Origin: Bolinopsis microptera
Taxonomy: Eukaryota; Ctenophora; Tentaculata; Lobata; Bolinopsidae
NCBI RefSeq assembly: GCF_026151205.1
Contig: NC_087080.1
Span: forward strand, 15,883,337 to 15,947,336
Reading direction: 5' to 3'
Length of the DNA: 64,000 bases
Within the stretch, counting starts at the first letter, position 1; each line of letters opens with the position of its first letter. Positions 24,701 through 36,700 of this stretch are shown in pieces. A program made the translations under genes and the position numbers. The notes beneath the pieces are model-generated. The model saw only the letters and a list, made by a program, of their open reading frames with translations, searched no databases and had not been told where the DNA came from.

Positions 24701-27700
24701 TGAACCATTTTTGTTTAATAATGACCATCAATTTTAACTGTACTACTCATATCTTCACTGTAGTAAGGGTTTGGGTGTAAGAGGTATAAAAAATGTCCAC
24801 TAACAAATCAGTCATTTTTCGACTACTTAACCACCTAACTCAGCACCAAAATGTTCTGAGATTTTTTTCGTTGCACTATCATAAAGCTATAACATTTTTG
24901 AACCTATGTAAATATTCAGATTACTAGAATTCATATTCTGTGATTTTTAAGGGGTGGTTAAATGCTTCAAAGTGGTGTATTTCAAAGTTTCCCCAGATTT
25001 GCTGCTATTGCTGGGGTCAATCTGTGAACAAATTCGTAACAAAGGTCTGTCTACAGGAATGTGTTGTCCATAGTCCCAGGAACCACCAAAAAAAACCGTC
25101 CAGCTGAAACTTTTGGGCAAAAATTTTTATAGTCATTTTTCTTCAGGAACCAATACGCCCCACCCCTAATATTGGTTATTCGGCTCCCGAAGGTCTTGAG
25201 ATCTCCATAGGGGGTGCAAAATGACCGCAATGGCCACATTATGGCAGGCGAATGATAGTTTCAGAACGATTGGGGCTTTATTTTTCGAAATAAATGGAAT
25301 TTTTCGAAATTTTTAAATTTTTTTTTGAAATTTCGAAAAAAAATACACCAAATTATTTTTAACGCTTATTTCAAATCTTGCTCGGGAAATAACTTCAATT
25401 AAAAAATATCAAGGTTAACTAACAAACAACAGCAGATAAGAACAAATTGTGATGAGAGAAAACTGTTTACGAAAAGTGAAATAGTTCAGATAAGAAAAAT
25501 AGGGCTGGTGATAAAATAGACATAAACGTAGTATAGATGGTCAAGTTCGGAGACAACCTGTACATAAAATCAGTCACTTATTACACTCATTTCACTGCCA
25601 CAAACGGTAAGATTAATTATAATTCCTCTGAAAGTCCAAGGGGTACAGGCTCTTCAGATATTATACTCCTAACCTTTCTATAATGACATCTGGGTTCAAA
25701 ATTTAAATAACTCAACCTTGGTGGAGACAGTGGCCACCTGAAAATTACAAAAATAAAGGAGCTGTAAATCACTTATGAAAAAAATATTTACTCCAAATTT
25801 CACAATTTAAAGTTACGTAAGACAGGTGGGTACTCAAAAAGTGCCGGTTGAGCAGGTTTGTCTGCTCAACACAGGTGGAGCAGCTCACTGACTACATGAG
25901 CTAAAATAAGTGACTAGAACTAACCCTCTCATGCTTTTTAATTGCTCCAAAGTCCTAATATTTAATATTATGGGTTATACCAATCATATTTCATAGAATA
26001 GGATCCTCAGAATCGGCTCAACCGAGGTGGAGACAGCATAACATGCAGTTCAAAATCTGTTATTCTGTAGTTTAGGAGCTGTAGAGTGACTGTGGCAGTC
26101 CATTTGCAATACCAATGATTCTAAATCATCTACCAACTCATATTACAAGGCATCCTTGCTGAAAAGTACACTCAACATAGGTGGAGACTCAAATTTGGAA
26201 AATTTGGGCGTAAATTCGACCTCAGAAGTCAAGGTTCTCCGCCGCGGTTGAGTGGTTGATGGCTAGTTTGATGAGTTGTATACATGCTAAAGGGTCACCC
26301 AATGTTATTTCTTCCAGAAATCAACTGCCAAAGCTCAACTCAACCCGGTGGGGCCAGTTTTAATGCATTTTTAATGTTTTGATGTTTAATCAACAATTTC
26401 TCCACCTTGTTGAGCACCTTTTCACAACTTTGATAGTTTTTTCATTTGCTAGAACACTTTGCTTTAAGACAGAAGAGGTAACAGTTTTATGATCCCCTAC
26501 AGTAGCAGTTAGCAGAGCAGATTAAAATTAGTGATAAAACCAATGAATTTAGGCATGTTTGACAGGCTTTTTACTGTTTCTTAATGAAAGATCTCCACCC
26601 TGTTGAGCGTCAATGGAAAAAACAAAATTTAACGGGAAGTAGAAAAGGCCGAGACGCAACTTTCTAGCTAACCTAGAACTCTCTAAACCTTTCTCCACCC
26701 CCGGTTGAGCAGCTTTGAAAAATGCATTTAATTTCTCCACCTCGGTTGAGCACTTAAATAAAATATTGAAAAAACCATCAGATTGCAAATTTGATGTAGT
26801 TTGTGTTACCAATAACCTTTTCCACCTTGATCAAAAGTTTCTTCAACCAGAGCCAGTCTCCACCTTAAATCTCCACCTTTTAAGGGTTTGTTTAATACCA
26901 CCTGTATCTGCTCAACCGTTCAACCTTTTAATTTTGTTTTTTTACTCAGAGAAAGTCCTGAAAAATGTTTTGTCAGCCATATAATCAGGGAGTTTCATTC
27001 TGTGTTGAGCTGGCTCCACCACACACTTCTAAAAAAGTAAAAAATGTACAGGTTGTCTCCGAACTTGACCAGATAAGAATGACAAATAATATGAATAAAG
27101 TAGAAAAAAAAGATACATTAAATCTTTCTGCAAAAGATCTTTTGTTTGATTCATGACTTTATATGATATTGATTCGAAGATCTTCCATGTCGCCATCGTG
27201 TTGTTGTTGGCAGCCCTTATCCTATTAGCCCTTCAAGTTCTATTACGTGAGTTTTGTCTTGTTTACTTGATTGAAGTGCTGCATTTTTTTCCTAAATACA
27301 TATTTTGTTATTCGCCACTCGTTTTGATTGTGAAGAAAGTTTAGTGGAAATTCTGAACATATTATATTACTTTTGATTTTCAGGAGTTAACTGCTTCACT
27401 CTTTATTGTCTATCATCCTTCCAACCTTGCCTGCGATGGTTGAAGAGAACTTTCCCTCTATTTCGCCGACGCCAATTAAGGGATGAACCCGAGAATGTAA
27501 GTAACTATAATAAACTAGTAATAAACTAACTCACTCTAAGCACTGCCGGTTATTCACTGTATCGTACATTTTAAATCGTAAATTTGAACGTTCGTCGCAC
27601 AAACTTTAATTTATACATTGATTTCAGAGATTGGAAATTAATATTTCTGAGGAGGCATTAACGCTAGCTTACGCACCCCCTCCAACTGTAGACGAGGTTT

Positions 27701-30700
27701 GCAAAGAGTAGTACTGTCAATTGTGATACGTGATATCAAACTATATGAATGTAATCTCACTTAAATCCTTGATATTTGTATTCATTTGTACTTTTACCGC
27801 CGTATTATATAGTACACGTACTTTCTTTTCGTTTTGAATACAGTAAGACCGTGTTTCAGCAATTATTAACAGTAATTCTATCAATTTCATAGAGTGACGA
27901 CGTTTGTGCACTATGCAATGAAAGTGGTGGTCATCTCGCCAAAGTCAAACCGGCTGGCGCTGCAATTCTTATTGACCTATTAGAAACACTGGGCGAATCT
28001 TCTAAATTAGAAACAGTAAAACAACAAATGAACGTAAATCGACTGCGAGTGCACGAGTACTGTCGAACGAAAGTGAGAAATGCAATCAAAAGTAAATTAC
28101 GTAAAGGTAATTTGAAGGGCGTCTTTATAAAACAAACTGATTGTATACTAAAGAATAAATGCATTTGTCAATTGTTGAGATAACGAAAGCAAATTATTTA
28201 GAATTAGCAGCACAAGAGATTAGGGCAACGAACAAATTTGAAAGCCACTGCGATACTGATAATGTGCTACCTAAACTCCAATGACAAAACAGAGATGTCA
28301 CGTGGGGGTCTTTCCGGAAATGTTATTGGTCGACAAACGTATTCAAGCAGTGGCTTATCGCAAATACGGCGACAGATAAATATAAGATAATGCAAGATAG
28401 CGAGCTTATCGTAAACGGTAAACGGAGAAGCTAATATCAGGTGTTTATTTACGGACACCCTGAGGGGTCCGTTTTGTGTAATATACTGAGAACGGCCGCT
28501 ATCAGGTATTATTGGGGGGGGGGGGGGGGGTGTCATGTCCGTCTATGTCCGCCTATGTCCTGTCCTTTTTGGATTCTATGAGACAACGGACGTGTTTTTT
28601 GGGACACGGACGGACACGGACGGACATTGGCGGACTCGGACGGACATTGGCGGACTCGGACGGACATAGGCGGACCCGGACGGACATAGGCGGACTCGGA
28701 CGGACATTGGTGGACATTAGCGGACATTGGTGGACATTAGCGGACAAACATTTTGAGAATTTTTCGCAACTTGTATTATAATTTTGTACAAAATAAACGA
28801 CTTATTAATCACACTAAAGCTATTAATAGCTTTAACTTATTATATCAAATTATATAGGGACCCAGGAAAAGGCCCCAGGAGGAGGAGGAGGACTGGGGAG
28901 GAGGAGGACTGTTGAGGACTGATGAGGAGGACTGAGGACGAGGAGGAGGAGTAGGAGGAGGACTGAGGAGGGGAGGAGGAAGAGAAATGGGGAGGATCAG
29001 GAAGACCCAGGAGGAGGACCCAGGAGGACCCAGGAGGAGGAGGAGGAGGACTCAGGAGGATGACTCAGGAGGAGGAGGACTCAGGAGGAGGACTGAGGAG
29101 GACTGAGAAGGAGGAGGACTGAAGAGTACTGAGGAGGATGGCTGAGGAGGATGGCTGAGGAGGATGGCTGAGGAGGATGACTGAGGAGGATGACTGAGGA
29201 GGATGACTGAGGAGGATGACTGAGGAGGATGACTGAGAGGGAGGAGGAGGATCAGGAAGACCCAGGAGGAGGAGGAGGAGGAGGACTCAGAAGGAGGAAC
29301 TAGGAGGAGGAGGAGGAGAACTGAGGAGGATGACTGAGGAGCAGGAGGACTCAGGAGGAGGACTCAGGAGGACTGAGAAGGAGGAGGACTGAGGATGATG
29401 GCTGAGGAGGATGACTGAGAGGGAGGAGGAGGAGGAAGAGGAGGAAGAGGACTGAGGAGGAGGAGGAGAAGGACTGAGGAGGAGAAGGAGGACCCAGGAG
29501 GAGGACGACCCAGGAGGAGGACCCAGGAAAAGGCCCCAGGAGGAGGAGGAGGACTGGGGAGGAGGAGGACTGTTGAGGACTGATGAGGAGAACTGAGGAC
29601 GAGGAGGAGGACTGCGGAGGGGAGGAGGAAGAGGACTGGGGAGGATCAGGAAGACCCAGGAGGAGGACCCAGGAGGAGGAGGAGGACTCAGGAGGACTGA
29701 GGAGGAGGACTGACGATGACTGAGAAGGAGGAGGACTGAGGAGTACTGAGGAGTATGGCTGAGGAGGATGGCTGAGGAGGATGGCTGAGGAGGATGACTG
29801 AGAGGGAGGAGGAGGAGGACTCAGGAGGAGGACTCAGGAGGAAGAGGACTCAGGAGGAGGACTTAGGAGAAATGATAAGGAGGACTGAGGAGAACTGAGG
29901 AGGAGGAGGAGGAGGAGGACTGAATAGGAGGAGGAGAAGGAGGGGGACTGGGAGAGGACTGAGGAGTAGGAGGACTGATGAGAAGGATGAGGAGGAGGAC
30001 TGAGGACCGAGGAGGAAGAGGACCTGAGGAGGACCCAGGAGGAGGAGGACTGAGGAGGAGGACTGAGGAGGATGACTGAGAGGGAAGAGGAGGAGGAGGA
30101 GGAGGACTCAGGAGTGGGAGGAGGACTGAGAAGGAGGAGGACTGAGGAGGAGGAGGAGGAGGAGGACTGAATAGGAGGAGGAGGAGGGGGACTGGGGAGG
30201 ACTGAGGAGGAGGATGGAGGACTGAAGAGAAGGATGAGGAGGAGGACTGAGGAGGACTGAGGAGGAAGAGGAGGAGGATGAAGAGGAGGAGGGGGACCCA
30301 GGAGGAAGACTCAGGAGGAGGAGGAGGACTGGGGAGGAGGAAGACTGTTGAGGACTGATGAGGAGGACTGAGGACGAGGAGGAGGAGTAGGAGGAGGACT
30401 GAGGAGGGGAGGAGGAAGAGGACTGAGGAAGATCAGGAAGACCCAGGAGGAGGAGGAGGAAGCATCTAAATGTTATTTCCATTTTTGTCCGTTTTTGTCC
30501 ATTTTTGTCCGTTTTTGTCCGCTCTATTTTTTGTCCGTTTTGAAAATATAGGGTACCGAACGGACAAAAAACATGATCCCCCTATAACAGCAAAAATTGA
30601 ACATTTTATTTAGCAATTTAGGTGTCCATTAATGTCCGCTAATGTCCGTCTATGTCCGCCAATGTCCGTCTATGTCCGCCTATGTCCGTCTATGTCCGCC

Positions 30701-33700
30701 TATGTCCGCCTATGTCCGCCTATGTCCTGTCCTTTTTGGATTCTATGAGACAAGCGGACATAGACGGACGTGACACCCCCCCATTATTGAATGTTATCTT
30801 GGATTTATCAGAGATTGTGGTACTACGATACTGCGATAGAATATAAAATTTGATAAATAGTCAACTAGGCCAATTATAACAAATTAAGCAAATGCGTTCG
30901 ACTTCTGATTGTCGTAGAATATTCTAGATTGAACCAGTGTGTTTAAAAATAAAAGATAACAACTTTTAGATCATATATTATTAATTAATCAATTAATTAG
31001 AAAATTTTCAAAAATTTCAAAAATATTTTTTGATCAAAATTGCAGTCAAGTCGTACCTTGATCGAACTCGAAATGTTGACAGAGGAGTCCCACAGTAAAG
31101 AGGGACCTGATGACAACTCCTTTCTGACTTTCCAAACTTGGGTCCTCTGGATTCTCAATGAATTGTTTCTTGTACTGGGCTAAACAGATGAAGAACTTCT
31201 TAAAGCAGTCCTGTGCTAGCTTGTAGTTGTGTGTCATGGTGTTTATCAGGATTCCCAAACAGCTTACACACGCCTGGTTTAGGAAGTTGTTTTAGAAATT
31301 TAACCCGTACATTCATTACTCCCCGCAATAAGGTTATTATTTATTATTTATTAGTTAATTAGTTTAATTAGCTATTGATCAATATTAACAGTGTACACAA
31401 GGAATAATTCCACTTGATGTGAGATGAAGTTAGAGGCCTTATCTACTTCTGAAATAGTAAAATATACACTGTACAGGGCACATGTTATGTTTACAAACCT
31501 GAACAATGAGTTGTCCACACTTCATGATAAGTGTAATGAGGTCCTCCTCTACTGAAGCTAGGAACTCTTCAGAGGGGTGTTCCATCAGAGGAAGCACGAT
31601 CTCTAACGTCCTGCACAGAACTGGGTTACACAACTTGTAATGTTCTGATTTTCTATATATACAGGGTGGGCCAAAAGTCAGTACCCATACGTTGGCCTTT
31701 ATAGCTCAGTCACTGATTGCCCAATTGAAATAATTCTTTCTGGTATGACTTAGTACCACCACTGGTTCAAGGAATTTGTCAATTCGAAAAATATTCTTGT
31801 TCATTTTTTTCAAATGAAGGTTCATTTTCGCATTTATTTGATAGTTTAGATAGTCGGATCGAGCTAAATTTGATTGAATTGTGTTTGGCCATTCGAATTA
31901 CGTTTGTCCTGAAAAAATTAGAGATGTAGCTTCTCAGATGACCGAGATACGAAGCATAACGAGTTTATTCATTACGTGTGATCAGGTGATTGGCTTACCT
32001 AATCACGTGATAAGGTGACCCCATTAACCACCCCGTTAAACATTATGGGAATCGTAAAGGCTGCCCAATTAAGGTGTCGTGTCACCGTGTCACATAATCA
32101 CCTAATCAATTTTGCTAACGAGATACTCAAAATGCTTGATAACTTCGTCATTTCTAATCTGTTTTACATCATTTTTTCAGATCAGATGCAACATTCAATA
32201 ATCTACCGTCTCTGAAAAAATTAGGCGTCCAGCATGTTCAGAGAGAACAATATAGGTGTCTTAATATTGAATGGGCGTGGTCTAAAATATTCGAATTTTA
32301 AAATTTTGGCGACAGAATCCTCGAACCAGTAGGTACAGTATGCCATCTGCAAAGCAACAACTCTCAAATATAAAACACGGCGGAGGTATAAGACCCAACG
32401 TATGGGTACTGACTTTTGGCCCACCCTGTATATATATATCTCGTATTTGGGGTGTTTTTGAGATACTTTGATCGGCTCAGAGATTCCACTAATTAGTCTT
32501 ATATATTATCACCATTCACCAGAAAATACGATGATTCCGATTTCCGAACTATAACGTAAACAAAATCCCCATTTAAAAAAAAAATACTTTACAAACTATA
32601 CAGCATTATATATCTATTATACGAAAAGAATGAACAAGGAACTTACTGAGTAACATGATAAAGAACCAAGTAATCCAACTGTTGGGAACACTTCATATTG
32701 AGATAGGGATGTAAAGTGGTACAGTGCCTCGCCACCAGGTTAGGTACAGCTTCTGCAAACAAGTATATGGTGTGAAGACAGGAGACGAGACGGGATGAGT
32801 TGGATGCACTTGAAGCGCTGAAGTTCTCCAACTTTAGTACGCTGTCCACGAGACTGTCCACCATTTTCTTGCTTTGAGTTTTGATTCGGACTCGCTGATC
32901 TTCGTCTTTTTCAGTTGTATTCTAGGTCGAGAATAAAGTGAGAATACCGAATCGTTGGAGCAATACATTGCAAAACATGAAAGTTGATAATTTACAATCG
33001 TTGGACCAATACATTGCAAAACATGAAAGTTGATAATTTACAGAATACCCCGTCTTGCTGAAGATCTGGATGAGATCATTACAGTATAATACTCGATAAA
33101 AATGTACAACCCCCAGAAATTCTCACCTCGTCACCAGGCTTCAGGTACTGATTGAGCAGCAGTTTAAACCAATCACAGTTCTGATCAGGTGACTCAGCCA
33201 CAGCTTCTGTGATGGAGACAACACGTTTTATCAACCCGTCCGGTGTTTCATCCTTCCCCTCCGTAAACCAGAGGTCGAGGAACACTTTAGCTATCAGCTC
33301 TCTGATACCTGCATGGGGGGTTAATTCACGTTATTTCAATATAACAGCAGGCATTCGCGTTAATTCACGTTATTTCAATATAACAGCAGGCACATTATTT
33401 AAGAGGAACTGCAAATTTGTTTTAACAGTGCAGTACTAGTGTAAGAGTGCGAGTGATACATCTGAAATTATGAAGGCCTACAGTTTGGTTTGGAAGGAAT
33501 CGTTTTGGTTCTATTGATATTTTTATAGACATTACAGATTTATCGACCGTCAACTGACTGATAACTTAAACATGTAACTTACCGTCCTCGTCGTTTATCC
33601 GTCTGATGAGTTTGATACATATCTCAGTTAACTTAGGGAAGCTGGGCTGTTGTACGCAGATATCGCGGAGTATCTTGATCACCCTCTTCCTGGTAACAGT

Positions 33701-36700
33701 TGGGTTCATAACGTAATTAATTAATAGTAATTAGAGGAATTTATTTTCAATCAAGCTAGATGATAACGTAATTAGTTATATAGTACACGGGTCAAGTTAT
33801 TTGAAAGACATTTAACACAACCTTAGTAATAACCCTGAAAGTTTTAAATAATTTTGTCGTGAAACTGGAAATGGTACATACCGAACACCAATACCCTTAT
33901 CCAGGATTCTCTCGCTCAACATGGGATAATATTGGAGAGTAAGCTGAGGTTTGTCCAGAACGAAGCGTCCCACCAGATCTACCGCAGCTTCACGCACCGA
34001 GGCAGCCTGGTCCATGAACCGGCCGTGGACGCCTAGACGCAGTTCGTTCTGCAAACATGACATGTGAGTTGAAATATATTACATTGTGGGTTTCAAGAAT
34101 AGTGCTGTTCAACCATCTTGAGACTGAAACCTAAATATCTCAAATACCACAAATACCTCAAATATATTGACTATCAGAGCAACTCACCCGATGTAAAAGG
34201 TTAGGATCAGCAGATATGATAGCTGCTAGAGCTTTCATAGCCTTGGTACGGAGACCAATCGCGCTTTCCTGGAGCTCCATTAGTATTTTGTTGAGGTAGA
34301 TGTCAAAGTTAATGCTAAGTGAACGGGAGGAAGCTAGGAACTTAGCGATTCTCTCTGCGTTAGATCCACTTACTGACCAACGCTGAGATCTGACAGGGGT
34401 GACTAAACGTTAATAATGACATTTAAACCCCAATTTGGTTGGTGCAAAAATTGTATCATGATAATTCGATTTACATTTTATGACCAAAAATATTGTGAAA
34501 TATGGAGTTGGTTGATTAGATGCGTACTTCAAAGTTGATGGTTTGATAATGTCTTTCTGAAGGAGAATCTTTAAACTCTCTTTCGTAGTTTCTAAATCAG
34601 ACATTTGGTTCCTAATCTGAAACACATAGTGTTAAATACACATCGGAAAAGGGAGTCCAGCAAAAGAGTCTCTACATTCAAAACAAAGTTTATCAAAGAA
34701 CAGAGTCTCTACATTCAAAACAAAGTTTATCAAAGAACAGAGTCTCTACATTCAAAACAAAGTTTATCAAAGAACAGAGTCTCTACATTCAAAACAAAGT
34801 TTATCAAAGAACTGAGTCTCTACATTCAAAACAAAGTTTATCAAAGAACAGAGAAGAACCAACCTTTTCCTCGTGATCAGCCTTGATTTCCTCCTCTGAT
34901 TTCTCTTCTGCCTTGTCCTCCTTTGTGGCTGGCGGTTTAGGAGGGTTCTTAACAAGCTGTTCGCACGTGATCTGGGCATCCCTAATCCACTGACCTAGGT
35001 AGAAACGTCTGGCGTGCTAGGGAATAGGATTGTACTGTACAATATCATCGGGATTATTTTGGGAAATTCAATTTTTTATTTTTTTAAAACCATTTTTTAT
35101 CAAAGGAAAACGAATTAGCGCACAAAAGGCGACATTCACATGGTATGATTTGTTGGATGGGATAAAATTGTACTGTAGAAACTGCAACGCGAACGATCAA
35201 AATGACTCACCACTAACTCGGGATTCACTTCACTGTGCTCCACAAGAAATGCGAGCAAAATGAGTTGGAGATCTTTGATGTGTTCTTGTAGCACGTTGTT
35301 CCTGATATTATCGTCCTCTTCAAGATCGACCTAAAGTTGTTGTTATAAATATCTGTTCAAAATTTAGTTATTTGTAAGAAAATATTGCTTAAAACGATAA
35401 TCAAGCTTAAAGTTTGGCCAAAATCTATGCCGATTTTTTGAGTTTTATTTCCTTTCTACATACAATGTCAGATCATGAAATTAATAATAACGTTTTTAGG
35501 GCTCAAATTTTTTGTCGAAAAGAAATGTTTCCGTTAGATTAAATAAGAATTAATACCGATTAATTTAATTATGATAGCGACCCGCCTATAAAACCAATGA
35601 CCTTATTGCTTAATAAATTTGTGTATTAGATTTGTGTATTAGATAAGACGATTGGCGCCAACTGGAACAAAAAGCGTGGAACAAATTTGAGTGACGTCAA
35701 AAACTGACAAGCGGCAAGCACATAATTTATCAGAAAATGGGAAAATCGAATTTGTAAATTAATGTTTCAAGGAGGGACAGCAGTGCACAAACCTCAGATG
35801 AAGGTTTTATCTTTTTGAAAAGTGGACATGCTTCTTCGAGTTCGCTGTGTTCGTGGGCCCATTTTTCAATCATAATCTGAAAAGAAAACGAATACAGTTA
35901 AAAGTTTAAACAAAGATAACACATTACTTATCAACTTTAATACAAAATAATATGACAATCAATATGATTTTAGATTTTTTAAACACCTGCTGTAGTTTGG
36001 CGGAGTCAGAACGGCTCTTAACGGCGTCCCGCCTGAGATGGGCGGCTATGTTACCAAGGTACTCAATCGTTACAGTTCTCATGGCAAAGTCAGAATGTTT
36101 GCTGGAAAATGTAGCCACCTGTCGGTAAATATCATTAAAAGGCGGGCTTGATAAAACTCTCTTTAAATCCAATCTTTCCACATTACCGGAAATGAAACTG
36201 ATAATTTAATATAATATAGTATAATAAATCTCATAAATAGAGTTTTTCTCACAAACCAAGAGTCGTCCAAGGAGGTTGAGAACGTTCTCAGCGCTCGGCC
36301 ATTCTGGTAAGTTTAAACACGTCAGCAGGTCCTCAATAAAGTTCTCGAATAAGGGCCGATAATCTTCCTGTTCTTTGGCTGCAATTGATTTGTGTAAATA
36401 AGGAAAAAAAGTGTTAAGTTCTTTACACTTCAAATTTATCAGGGAGAGAAAAACTCTTAAAAAACCCCACAACAACTGAAAATACCACAGCATTCGTCAT
36501 CAACTCGAAGACGAAACATCATCCAAACACTTACCGGAACATTTCCGGAGAAAAGCGGACAAGAAGTGATGAGCAGTGAGCAGGGCTTGCTCGTAAGAGG
36601 ACACGATCAACACATCTGCGTCCGGAGCGTAGTACTCTTTGGGAGCTCCACTCACTTCACCGTTCGCTAGAACCACCCCCTGAACTTCCGGCTTTTCTTC

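Noticed and set aside
30108-30482. Serine/proline-rich protein on the minus strand
   Set aside because: Translation of the complement of the GGA array.
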